Below, piece after piece: positions 26,888 to 36,463 of a stretch of DNA of 36,660 bases. Below the pieces are notes generated by a model. The model ran no database searches, was not told the DNA's origin, and saw nothing but the letters and a program-made list of their open reading frames with translations. The stretch is from Gemmatimonadota bacterium. GTDB taxonomy: Bacteria; Gemmatimonadota; Gemmatimonadetes; Longimicrobiales; Gaopeijiaceae. The stretch lies in contig PBFD01000003.1 of the NCBI GenBank assembly GCA_002718595.1, positions 325,804 to 362,463 on the forward strand, read 5' to 3'. The position numbers and the translations under genes were made by a program. The stretch's first letter is position 1. Each line of letters opens with the position of its first letter.

Positions 26888-26930
26888 CTAGTTGAACCGA
26901 TCCTTTCTCATTACTCCATCTCAAATTTGT

Positions 26931-27023
26931 ATGGCCGTTATCGGGATCACAGGATCAATAAAATCTGGATTTATCCCGATGTACTACTATGTGGGCTTCC
27001 TCGATAATTGCCTATATATTTGA
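26931..27023 (+). pseudogene. Weak candidate remnant of a P-loop kinase (CoaE-like) gene start
   Basis: A 30-codon frame opens with VIGITGSIKSG, which resembles the dephospho-CoA kinase start (VIGLTGxIxSGKS). The critical GKS is SGF here, and nothing downstream in any frame looks like CoaE. There is no Shine-Dalgarno. It is probably chance or a badly decayed relic. Confidence 0.15.
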
Positions 27024-27053
27024 TACTATAAATTCACATCTGATAGGATTTTT

Positions 27054-27479
27054 ATGCGGTCACTTGGAATCGATTTGGGCGAAAAGAGAATTGGGATTTC
27101 CGTAAGCGACTCAACTGGACTAATCGCTCAGCCACTTCTTACATTGAAAAGGAGAATCGGTAAGAGGTTTCCAATGTCATCGCTGAAGACCATTATCGAA
27201 GAGCACCAGGTTGAGCATATCATCCTGGGACTACCCTTAGCACTTTCGGGAAAAGACACCGATTGGACTACAGTAGTGCGAGAACTTGGTAAAAACCTTG
27301 AGACAACCTTTAAACTTCCAGTGCATTTAGTCGATGAAAGATTCACGTCCTCTAGGGCTGAACGAATAATAAGTACTTCAAACATGTCTAAGAAAAAACG
27401 TAGAGACAAAAAACTTGTGGATACGATTTCTGCTGTCCTGATCCTCCAAAGTTGGCTGGATCGAAATCAGAACCTATGA
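27054..27479 (+). CDS. ruvX: YqgF/RuvX-family Holliday-junction resolvase-like nuclease
   Basis: This 141-residue protein has an RNase H-like fold and is implicated in resolving recombination intermediates and in 16S rRNA 5'-end processing. It has the family features in order: SLGIDLGEKRIGISVSD with the first catalytic Asp D7, the GLPLALSGK loop, LVDERFTSSRAE with the second acid, and DKKLVDTISAVLILQSWLD with the third. AGGA lies 5 nt before the ATG. The stop overlaps the mltG start (ATGA), so the two are coupled. Confidence 0.93.
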   Translation: MRSLGIDLGEKRIGISVSDSTGLIAQPLLTLKRRIGKRFPMSSLKTIIEEHQVEHIILGLPLALSGKDTDWTTVVRELGKNLETTFKLPVHLVDERFTSSRAERIISTSNMSKKKRRDKKLVDTISAVLILQSWLDRNQNL

Positions 27480-28444
27480 AATATTTATTTCTAATAGTAC
27501 CCATAATTATTGGGTGTGCCGAAAGAACCCCTGGCAATTTTTCAACGGTAAAAGTTCACACTGGAATGCATTTCGATGCTCTAGTCGACACACTGGTTAG
27601 CAAAAACATTGTGGAAAGCCCTGTATTACTTCGCCTATATGCTCGTGTAACTGGCGATGACCGTAGGATCCATGCAGGCGAATATTCCCTGCAGCAATAT
27701 AGCCATTGGAAGGACGCTTTGAGGACACTGACAGAAGGCAGTGTAGTGACTTTTGACTTGACCATACCAGAAGGTCTAATGCTCCAGGAAATTGCTGAAA
27801 AAATATCTAATCACATCACTTTATCAGCAGAAGACATATACTCTGACATATCTGAGCCTTCTTTACACAAAGCTTGGTCCCTCCCAGGACCTGGACTGGA
27901 AGGGTATTTATTCCCAGACACTTACCGTTTTCCTAAAGGAGTTGAGTTGGAAGTTGTTTTGGAAACAATGATCGAGGAGTACAAATCTATTTGGACACCA
28001 GATAGGATTGCCCGACTAGATGACTTAAACATGACTGAAGGAGAACTGATGACTCTGGCTTCCATTATACAAGCTGAAGCTAGAATCGAAGAAGAAATGC
28101 CGAGAATATCCTCAGTTTACCATAATCGCTTGAAACTCGGATACCTACTTCAAGCAGATCCAACAGTAATTTATGCTTTGGGAAGTCGCAGAAGCCGGCT
28201 TCTTTTTGCTGCCATTGATTCTGTTGCAGACAATCCTTACAACACCTACACTCAGCGTGGATTACCCCCGGGACCTATAGCCGCAGCTGGAAGATTGGCT
28301 GTAGATGCTGCCTTATATCCAAGTGAGGAATCCTACCTGTATTTCGTAGCTCATCCAGACGGTCAGCACATTTTTTCTAACACTTTGCAGGAACACAATC
28401 GTGCTATTCAGGAAGTTCGTAGCATCCCCTCAACAAGGCCTTAG
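27476..28444 (+). CDS. mltG: Endolytic murein transglycosylase MltG, apparently a lipoprotein
   Basis: MltG cuts nascent glycan strands and is thought to set their length, working with PBPs. The 322-residue protein has the usual LysM-like region (about 25-100) and YceG catalytic domain. Catalytic E201 lies in IIQAEARIEEEMP, followed by SVYHNRLKLGYLLQADPTVIYALG and the C-terminal GLPPGPIAAAG and HIFSNTLQEHN motifs. The start ATG 27476 overlaps the ruvX stop by 4 bp; an earlier TTG at 27452 is less credible. The short signal KYLFLIVPIIIGC reads as a lipobox with C14, whereas typical MltG has an uncleaved anchor. thiE follows after 6 nt. Confidence 0.94.
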   Translation: MKYLFLIVPIIIGCAERTPGNFSTVKVHTGMHFDALVDTLVSKNIVESPVLLRLYARVTGDDRRIHAGEYSLQQYSHWKDALRTLTEGSVVTFDLTIPEGLMLQEIAEKISNHITLSAEDIYSDISEPSLHKAWSLPGPGLEGYLFPDTYRFPKGVELEVVLETMIEEYKSIWTPDRIARLDDLNMTEGELMTLASIIQAEARIEEEMPRISSVYHNRLKLGYLLQADPTVIYALGSRRSRLLFAAIDSVADNPYNTYTQRGLPPGPIAAAGRLAVDAALYPSEESYLYFVAHPDGQHIFSNTLQEHNRAIQEVRSIPSTRP

Positions 28445-28450
28445 GTAGCC

Positions 28451-29098
28451 ATGGCTAACAGATCACTACCAGAACTTCTTCGGCTCATAGTCATTACAGA
28501 TCCTATACTCTCTAAACCGTTCGGTCTTATCAACACCATTGAAGCGACTTTAGAAGCTGGAGCTGGCATGATCCAACTTCGTGACAAACATGCCAACTCA
28601 AATGAATTACTTGAATCAGCTATGAGGATACTTGTCTTAACACGTGCAACGGGAGCACTCTTGGTAGTGAACGATCGCCTCGATGTAGCGTTAGCAGCTA
28701 ATGCAGATGGAGTCCATTTAGGACCCGATGATGCACGAGTATCTCAAGTTCGGAACATCGTTCCTGAGAATTTTATCATCGGCTATTCAACAGATGACCC
28801 TTCGGAGGGCAAAGAAGCCGAATCCCAAGGAGCTGATTATCTCGGTTGTGGAACTGTCTATAGAACATCAAATAAACCAGATGCTGGCAGTGCCATAGGT
28901 CCAGACGGCATTAAAAAGATGGTTGACGCTGTCAGCATACCAGTGGTCGGAATCGGTGGTATAACACCTCAGAATACTACCGAAATCTGGAACGCTGGTG
29001 CCTCAGGCGTAGCCGTGATCGGCGCCATCATGGACTCTTCAGATCCAGGAAACCAAACCAAAGAATTCCTCAGAACTTATACAGATCGGTCAGAATGA
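28451..29098 (+). CDS. thiE: Thiamine-phosphate synthase
   Basis: This enzyme joins HMP-pyrophosphate and the thiazole phosphate to make thiamine phosphate. The 215-residue TIM barrel shows IQLRDKHANSNELLE, VVNDRLDVALAANADGVHLGPDD, DYLGCGTVYRTSNKPDA and VVGIGGITPQN, all family signatures. It is the last gene after ruvX-mltG. No thiamine riboswitch or other thi gene lies upstream. Its 3' end overlaps the convergent PHP gene by 9 bp. Confidence 0.95.
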   Translation: MANRSLPELLRLIVITDPILSKPFGLINTIEATLEAGAGMIQLRDKHANSNELLESAMRILVLTRATGALLVVNDRLDVALAANADGVHLGPDDARVSQVRNIVPENFIIGYSTDDPSEGKEAESQGADYLGCGTVYRTSNKPDAGSAIGPDGIKKMVDAVSIPVVGIGGITPQNTTEIWNAGASGVAVIGAIMDSSDPGNQTKEFLRTYTDRSE

Positions 29099-29914
29099 CA
29101 CCCGACCTTCAAATAAGAATTGGCTAATATCATCAGGTGTGACATAGAATGCTCCTAACTCAGCACCAAGGCCAGGGCCGTGCCAATCGGAGCCTCCTGT
29201 CACCAACAAATCCATTTCCTCAGCACTAGTTTTAACCTTTCGAACGTGCTCTGGAGAGGATTTGGGCCGGTATACTTCTAAGCCTCGTAAACCAGCTGTG
29301 ACCAGTTCCGGCAAAAGCTCTTGCAAAACTTCCAATCGAGGATGAGCCCAAACAGCGATTCCACCCGAATCACGAATTAATCCAATCGCTTCATTGGCCT
29401 CTAACACGCGAATGGGTACTTGGGCTTGATGTCCATCCCCTATCAATCTGTCGAAAGCGTCACCAATCGACGAAGCATAATTTTTTGTAACCAAAGCCCT
29501 TGCCAGATGTGGACGGCCCAAAGAAGAACATTCTGGTCCTGCCTCTTTAACCACATCATCCATATCGACCATCACATTTTGGTTCGCTAACCTAGACAGC
29601 ATCTCATGCATCCTATCTTCTCGAGCTCGGATAGCTCTGGAGGTATAATCTGAGAGCTTTGATGACTGATAATCAATGAAATAACCAAGAATGTGACAAG
29701 GAACCCCTGAAGCAGAACAGCTAACTTCGATTCCTGGAATAATCTGTACGGAATGGTTCAGCCCTGCTTGCACCCCTTCAGCCAACCCCACTACTGTATC
29801 ATGGTCAGTAATAGCCAAAGCGTCAAGATTAGCCGCACTTGCAAGTGCAACTAGCTGACTAGGAGAAAGTACTCCATCGGATGCTGTCGTATGAGTGTGT
29901 AAATCCAGCCTCAT
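29090..29914 (-). CDS. PHP-domain phosphoesterase (YciV/RNase AM type)
   Basis: This 274-residue metal-dependent phosphoesterase has the trinuclear-site motifs DLHTHTTASDG, ALAITDHDTV, GIEVSC, VWAHPR and GSDWHGPG. Relatives hydrolyse 3',5'-nucleoside bisphosphates or trim RNA 5' ends. The ATG overlaps the last 4 bp of atpC, making it the tail of the ATP synthase operon. The placement may simply be convenient co-transcription. The end overlaps thiE by 9 bp. Confidence 0.9.
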   Translation of the reverse strand: MRLDLHTHTTASDGVLSPSQLVALASAANLDALAITDHDTVVGLAEGVQAGLNHSVQIIPGIEVSCSASGVPCHILGYFIDYQSSKLSDYTSRAIRAREDRMHEMLSRLANQNVMVDMDDVVKEAGPECSSLGRPHLARALVTKNYASSIGDAFDRLIGDGHQAQVPIRVLEANEAIGLIRDSGGIAVWAHPRLEVLQELLPELVTAGLRGLEVYRPKSSPEHVRKVKTSAEEMDLLVTGGSDWHGPGLGAELGAFYVTPDDISQFLFEGRVSF

Positions 29915-30252
29915 GTTGACTGTTTATCTACTACCACATCCTCCATCTGCTCCCATATCTCATCTACATCTGCGATACTATCCTGGGATTCCTGATCCAA
30001 AGGCTCTTGAGAACAATTGTCAGTCAATAGAGTTGTCGCAGAACCCGTAATCATAAAAACCCCACCCGCTAGAAAGAAGACTTTTGGGGATCCGTCCTCC
30101 AGACTCAAGCGTAGTTCTCCAGACCCTAATAAACCAATCATTGGGGCGTGCCCTCTTAGGACACCGAGCTGGCCATCCCATGCTGGAAGACTAATCGATT
30201 CCGCTTCCCCTTCGAATCTCACACCCTCTGGAGAAACCAAGCTAACATTCAT
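29911..30252 (-). CDS. atpC: F-type ATP synthase epsilon subunit, short form
   Basis: This 113-residue protein has the N-terminal ten-stranded sandwich (about 1-80; VSPEG, GQLGVLRGHAPMIGLL, VFFLAGGVFMI) that couples the gamma shaft to the c ring. It lacks room for the two-helix C-terminal domain seen in longer epsilon proteins (E. coli: 139 residues). The last 33 residues are acidic and probably form at most one helix (DSIADVDEIWEQMEDVVV). It overlaps the PHP gene by 4 bp and follows atpD by 2 bp. Confidence 0.92.
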   Translation of the reverse strand: MNVSLVSPEGVRFEGEAESISLPAWDGQLGVLRGHAPMIGLLGSGELRLSLEDGSPKVFFLAGGVFMITGSATTLLTDNCSQEPLDQESQDSIADVDEIWEQMEDVVVDKQST

Positions 30253-30254
30253 GC

Positions 30255-31703
<1,449 letters not shown>

Positions 31704-31724
31704 CTAATTCTTTCGCTAAAATCA

Positions 31725-32585
31725 TCACTCTAGTGCTGCCGCACCGCCAACAATCTCAGCTATCTCCTGAGTAATTTGTCCTTGGCGAGCCCTGTTATAG
31801 GTCCGCGTTAAGTGTTCCAGTACATCACCAGCATTATCTGTAGCATTCTTCATTGCAGTCCGCCTGGCTCCCTGCTCAGCCGCAACATTCTCCACCAGTG
31901 CCCTATATAGAGAGTTTCGTAAATAAAGCGGCAGTAATGTTTTAAGAATTATCTCGGCTGTTGGAGTCAGAATGAACTCGTCTGAATTATCCTTTCCATC
32001 TGTAGGCTCTATTGGAAGTAAATTGAGTATTTTAGGAGGTGTTGACATGGCCGAGCGAAATTCTGAACTCACCACGTACACAGCATCTATCTCCCCTGAA
32101 GAAAACTCCTCTCCTAGGGGTGCGATTATATCCCCAGCTGTCTTCACCGAAGGTAAATCGCCTACATCAACGACTTCGGAAGCAATCGGATAGTCCCTAA
32201 ATCGGAAATACGCAATGCCTTTTTTACCAACTATATGGAGGTCTGTGTCCGTCCCAGATTCTTTGAGTTCTGCTAGAAGAACATTAGCCTCTTTGATCAA
32301 ATTTGCATTAAAACCTCCGGCCAACCCCCTATCAGCAGTCAACAAAAGTACCGCTGCTTTCCTACACTTAGCCGGCTTCCTAAGCAAGGGAAATTTTTCC
32401 ACGAAATCTGGCGAACAAACCTTTTCTACAATGGAGACTACAGAATCACCGTAAGGTCGAGCTTCCCGGACTCTATCAGTAGCTTTTTTTAATTTAGATG
32501 TAGCCACTAACTCCATCGTACGAGTTATCTGTCTGGTATTTTCAACCGATTTTATGCGTCTTTTGACGTCACGGGCTCCAGCCAT
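31725..32585 (-). CDS. atpG: F-type ATP synthase gamma subunit
   Basis: This is the central rotor shaft. The 286-residue protein has the long N- and C-terminal helices that form the coiled coil, with the conserved RDVKRRIKSVENTRQITRTMELVATSKLKKA-type start and the C-terminal RTYNRARQGQITQEIAEIVGGAAAL. The middle domain includes LLTADRGLAGGFNANL. It starts 2 bp after the atpA stop. Confidence 0.97.
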   Translation of the reverse strand: MAGARDVKRRIKSVENTRQITRTMELVATSKLKKATDRVREARPYGDSVVSIVEKVCSPDFVEKFPLLRKPAKCRKAAVLLLTADRGLAGGFNANLIKEANVLLAELKESGTDTDLHIVGKKGIAYFRFRDYPIASEVVDVGDLPSVKTAGDIIAPLGEEFSSGEIDAVYVVSSEFRSAMSTPPKILNLLPIEPTDGKDNSDEFILTPTAEIILKTLLPLYLRNSLYRALVENVAAEQGARRTAMKNATDNAGDVLEHLTRTYNRARQGQITQEIAEIVGGAAALE

Positions 32586-32587
32586 GC

Positions 32588-34156
32588 TCAGTTACTCTCA
32601 GCCTTCATCGTTTCTTTACCTTCAAGGAATATTTTATTGTACTCTGGAATGACATTTTGTAGAGATTCTGTCAGCTCATCAGTTAGTTCACTAGCCTCTC
32701 TTATCCCATCCACAATATCAGAATGCTGTCCCGACAAGAACTCATGGAAACCTTTTTCCCACTCCCTAAGATCAGCCACTCCCACTTCATCCAAATACCC
32801 CTGAGTCACCGCATAGAGTACACACACCTGATTCTCAACGGCCATAGGCTGGTACTGATTTTGTTTCAAGATTTCAACAGTTCTTTCACCACGCGCAAGT
32901 TGTTGTTGCGTAGCTTTGTCCAAATCAGAGCCAAATTGGGCAAAAGCTTCTAGCTCTCTATATTGGGCTAAATCTAGACGAAGACGACCAGCAACTTTCT
33001 TCATTGCCTTCACTTGAGCCGCTCCACCGACTCTAGATACGGATATCCCTACATTGACAGCTGGCCGTACACCGGAATAAAACAAGTCTGGTTCAAGATA
33101 AATTTGGCCATCGGTAATGGAGATGACGTTCGTGGGTATATAAGCAGACACATCTCCTGCTTGAGTCTCAATAATTGGTAGAGCGGTCATGGACCCTCCA
33201 CCTTCAGCATCAGAAAGCTTAGCAGCTCTCTCTAGAAGGCGAGAATGGAGGTAAAAGACATCCCCGGGGAAAGCTTCGCGACCAGGCGGTCTTCTCAATA
33301 CTAGGGATAGTTGACGATATGCATTGGCCTGTTTAGAGAGATCGTCAAAAACTACCAGAGTAGGCTTACCCTTCCACATAAAGTGCTCAGCTATAGCTGC
33401 TGCTGAGTATGGAGCTATATACTGCATAGGCGCTGGGTCAGATGCATTCGCGGCAACTACAACCGTATAGTCCATCGCCCCATACTCCTGCAGTGTCTCC
33501 ACTACTCCAGCTACCTTACTCGCTCGCTGGCCAATAGCACAGTATACACAAACCACACCACTGTCTTTTTGATTCACGATGGCATCCAAAGCTATAGCTG
33601 TTTTACCAGTCCCTCTATCACCAATGATCAGCTCACGCTGTCCTCTTCCGATGGGAATCATGGAGTCGATTGCTTTGATACCAGTTTGCAAAGGTTCATT
33701 AACAGGCTGTCTCATCACGATTCCAGGAGCTACAACGTCTATCTGCCTGCGTTCCTCAATTGGTGAAATTTCACCGTTGCTATCTATGGGATTGCCAAGA
33801 GCATCGACTACTCGTCCCACATAACCAGGACCTGCTGGAATATCTAAAACCCTACCGGTTCGCTTAACTTGATCTCCTTCGTGAAGACCAGTCCAGTCCC
33901 CCATTATTACAGCACCGATGTTATCTTCTTCTAAGTTCAGGGCTAATGCCGTGACTGGATCACTACCGTCAGCTGGACTGATTGCCAGCATTTCACTGGC
34001 CATAGCTTTAGTTAGTCCATAGATGCGTGCCACCCCATCTTTGACTTCCAGAATCTCACCTATCTCTTCGGATTTAAGTTCTTCCCCATAGTTCTGGATC
34101 TCTGAAAGGAGAACTTCTTTAATTTCACTTGCACGTAGCCCAAAATCGTTAGCCAT
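32588..34156 (-). CDS. atpA: F-type ATP synthase alpha subunit
   Basis: This is the non-catalytic nucleotide-binding F1 subunit. The 522-residue protein has the N-terminal region that binds delta, the Walker [55 protein letters not shown], and the arginine-finger region [19 protein letters not shown]. An AGGAAAAG site precedes the ATG. It lies 26 bp after atpH. Confidence 0.98.
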   Translation of the reverse strand: MANDFGLRASEIKEVLLSEIQNYGEELKSEEIGEILEVKDGVARIYGLTKAMASEMLAISPADGSDPVTALALNLEEDNIGAVIMGDWTGLHEGDQVKRTGRVLDIPAGPGYVGRVVDALGNPIDSNGEISPIEERRQIDVVAPGIVMRQPVNEPLQTGIKAIDSMIPIGRGQRELIIGDRGTGKTAIALDAIVNQKDSGVVCVYCAIGQRASKVAGVVETLQEYGAMDYTVVVAANASDPAPMQYIAPYSAAAIAEHFMWKGKPTLVVFDDLSKQANAYRQLSLVLRRPPGREAFPGDVFYLHSRLLERAAKLSDAEGGGSMTALPIIETQAGDVSAYIPTNVISITDGQIYLEPDLFYSGVRPAVNVGISVSRVGGAAQVKAMKKVAGRLRLDLAQYRELEAFAQFGSDLDKATQQQLARGERTVEILKQNQYQPMAVENQVCVLYAVTQGYLDEVGVADLREWEKGFHEFLSGQHSDIVDGIREASELTDELTESLQNVIPEYNKIFLEGKETMKAESN

Positions 34157-34182
34157 TTATCATCTTTTCCTGTGGAAAAATT

Positions 34183-34740
34183 CTATAAAATTGTGTTAAC
34201 CTGCTTAGCACCTAACATGCGACGCATTCTATCTAGTCTGCTTCCTAAAGATCCATCAAAAACAGTATCGCCGACCCTCAAAATCATGCCCCCTAAAATC
34301 TCTGGGCGCACTCCGAAATGAATGATCGGTTTGCAATCGAATACTGAACTCAGCCGATCATTTAATTTCGCCGTAAAACCGTCGTCGGGGTCCCTCGCTA
34401 TAGTAATCTCAAAGTGCAATAGTCCCTCGTGATCATCCACAAGACGCGAAAACTCTTCAGCAATGGATTTCAGGAGACCCTGTCTCCTCTTATCTAGTGT
34501 GACCTTAAGAAAATTTATCAATTGATGAGGTAATCGATTTTCGAAAACAGAACTCATCGAAGCTTTTTTGTCTGTAACTGCTATCCTAGGTGTTGCCAGG
34601 AATTTTCGAAAATCTGCATCTTCTTCCATTAAATTTACGACCAACTCTATGCCCTGGCGGTACTCCTCCATGTTGCCTTCAGAAGCAGCTAGTTGGAACA
34701 AAGTGTCCGCATAGTTCCTTACTACTGTTTCATTCCTCAT
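34183..34740 (-). CDS. atpH: F-type ATP synthase delta subunit
   Basis: This peripheral-stalk subunit links F1 alpha to the b dimer. At 185 residues it has the N-terminal helical domain (VVRNYADTLFQLA) and the conserved C-terminal PEILGGMILRVGDTVFDGSLGSRL. Its ATG overlaps the atpF stop by 4 bp. Confidence 0.95.
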   Translation of the reverse strand: MRNETVVRNYADTLFQLAASEGNMEEYRQGIELVVNLMEEDADFRKFLATPRIAVTDKKASMSSVFENRLPHQLINFLKVTLDKRRQGLLKSIAEEFSRLVDDHEGLLHFEITIARDPDDGFTAKLNDRLSSVFDCKPIIHFGVRPEILGGMILRVGDTVFDGSLGSRLDRMRRMLGAKQVNTIL

Positions 34741-35240
34741 CGAGAGTCTTCTAGAACTTCAGCACTGAGTTCATCTACGAAACTTACCGCCAATTCTCTA
34801 TCCTTTTCCTCATCGAGCTTTTCTTCTAGGAGTTTCCTTGCGGCTGCTAAGGCAATATCTACGGATCCCTGTCGCAACTCATGGAGTGCGGCTTCCTTTT
34901 CTTTTTCAATAGATTCGCGAGCTTTTTCCATGATTATATTTGCTTCTGCTCTAGCATCTTCCTCAATTTCCTTGCGAACCTCACCTCCTGCCTCTTTAGC
35001 CTTCACTATCAGGTCCTGTGCTTCCCTGCGAGCTTCGAGCATTTGCTTGCGATACTGTTCGAGAAGTTTAGTTGACTCTTCCCTCTCAGAAGCCGCCGAT
35101 TCCAGCGTACTTCTCAAACGGTCTTCCCTATCTTGTACAGCACCCAGAATGGGACCCCAAGCAAATTTTTTCAGAATAAACAATAGCAGGACAAAAACAG
35201 CGATAGTCCATATACTGAGACCGAGATTAATATCAAACAT
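34737..35240 (-). CDS. atpF: F-type ATP synthase b subunit
   Basis: This peripheral-stalk subunit has 167 residues: one N-terminal membrane helix (about 6-27, TIAVFVLLLFILKKFAWGPI), then a long charged coiled coil rich in Glu, Lys, Arg and Ala. A single b gene is present, so a b2 homodimer is expected unless a b' gene lies elsewhere. It is 43 bp after atpE. Confidence 0.95.
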   Translation of the reverse strand: MFDINLGLSIWTIAVFVLLLFILKKFAWGPILGAVQDREDRLRSTLESAASEREESTKLLEQYRKQMLEARREAQDLIVKAKEAGGEVRKEIEEDARAEANIIMEKARESIEKEKEAALHELRQGSVDIALAAARKLLEEKLDEEKDRELAVSFVDELSAEVLEDSR

Positions 35241-35283
35241 TTAAAATCTCCTCATGTCTTCTATAAACACCAAGATCTCGAGA

Positions 35284-35541
35284 CTAACCCAACAGTACTA
35301 GTACGAGTCCAAAAAGTGCGGCACCTTCAATCAAAGCAGCCACGATAATAGCAGCAGTCTGAATTTGAGCCGCTGCCTCGGGCTGACGGGCAATACCTTG
35401 TGCCATCGATGCACCGATAGGACCTATACCGAGTCCTGCACCTATGACAGCACCAGCTATACCCAGCCCTGCACCTATTGAGAAACCAGCTTCAGGGTTT
35501 GTGGCAGCTTCTTGCACAATAGCGAGTAGTTCGTATGACAT
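35284..35541 (-). CDS. atpE: F-type ATP synthase c subunit
   Basis: This 85-residue proteolipid forms the rotor ring. Helix 1 has the glycine ladder GAGLGIAGAVIGAGLGIG, the loop is ARQPEAA, and helix 2 carries the ion carboxylate E72 in ALIEGAALF. The glutamine of helix 1 and the Ser/Thr after the glutamate, seen in Na+-type rings, are absent, so proton coupling is expected. The first 20 residues (up to NPEAGFS) are a periplasmic-side leader longer than in E. coli. Confidence 0.96.
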   Translation of the reverse strand: MSYELLAIVQEAATNPEAGFSIGAGLGIAGAVIGAGLGIGPIGASMAQGIARQPEAAAQIQTAAIIVAALIEGAALFGLVLVLLG

Positions 35542-35566
35542 TGTCTTTCCTTTTCTTTTTTGTGAT

Positions 35567-36463
35567 TTAGTGAGCGTGACGAATTAATCCAATAAAAACA
35601 GAAACCAACATTGCAAAGATGTAAGCCTGCAAACAGGCGACGAATACTTCTAGAATCATTATGGCTCCAACCGCCAATACAATAAGTGGGCCCATAATAT
35701 AGCTCTGTAAGATCAAGATCATCCCCATGATCGCCAGGACCATACTATGGCCTGCCACCATATTTGCCACGAGCCTAACAGCGAGTGCAAAGGGTTTAGT
35801 TAGCTTACCTATTGCTTCAACTGGAACCATAATCAAGAGGATGACTGGTTGCATGATTCTTGGTACACCTGGAGGCAGGAAGAAGACAGTTTTGGCATAT
35901 CCAGCAATGCCTAAAGATCTCATACCAGAAATTTCCACCACAATAAAACCAATGATAGCTAAAGCCGCAGTAACTGAAACATTAGCAGTCGGAGTAATCC
36001 CAAGGGGGGTGAGACCGATTAAATTCATTCCCAAGACAAAAACAAAGAGAGTCAAGATAAGAGGAGTATAACCGTCCGCATCGTGGCCAATATTCCTCCT
36101 GACTACCTCATTCCTAAAATAAAGAACTAGTGCCTCTACTACGTTACCAAAGCCACTAGGTGCTTTTTGAGAGTCACTGTTTGCTCTAAGTTTGCGTGCT
36201 GTCGGAACAAGGCTAAGCACAAGAAACAATCCCACGAGAAGCATCACTAGCAAGTGACGGGTCATCGAAAAATCAATTGACAATCCCCCTAGTTGGATTG
36301 GAGCGAAACTTAAAGATTCCAGACTCCAATGACCTCCAAGGAATTCGATCTCTTTCGCGTCCCCAATATGATGTTCAATGAAATAGGGCAACTCCTCCAT
36401 AGTCAGACCGTGGCTCGCATCCGTTGCGTGTGATTCCTGTTGATGACCTTGAAAGAACGACAT
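35567..36463 (-). CDS. atpB: F-type ATP synthase a subunit
   Basis: This is the membrane stator with the proton half-channels. The 298-residue protein has about six helices and the essential arginine R230 in ALAVRLVANMVAGH. It also has PFALAVR and the C-terminal FVACLQAYIFAMLVSVFIG. The N-terminus is extended by about 60 residues and is His- and Glu-rich. Its ATG shares a base with the preceding gene's stop (TAATG). Confidence 0.96.
   Translation of the reverse strand: MSFFQGHQQESHATDASHGLTMEELPYFIEHHIGDAKEIEFLGGHWSLESLSFAPIQLGGLSIDFSMTRHLLVMLLVGLFLVLSLVPTARKLRANSDSQKAPSGFGNVVEALVLYFRNEVVRRNIGHDADGYTPLILTLFVFVLGMNLIGLTPLGITPTANVSVTAALAIIGFIVVEISGMRSLGIAGYAKTVFFLPPGVPRIMQPVILLIMVPVEAIGKLTKPFALAVRLVANMVAGHSMVLAIMGMILILQSYIMGPLIVLAVGAIMILEVFVACLQAYIFAMLVSVFIGLIRHAH

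Noticed and set aside
26940-26980. ATCGGGAT/ATCCCGAT inverted repeat with a 25-base loop
   Set aside because: An 8-bp stem with a long loop and no T-run; expected by chance at this length.
34693-35244. 183-codon open frame antisense to atpF
   Set aside because: It is rich in Ser, Phe and Arg, as expected from reading a Glu/Lys/Ala coiled-coil gene backwards, and it lies over a certain ATP synthase gene.
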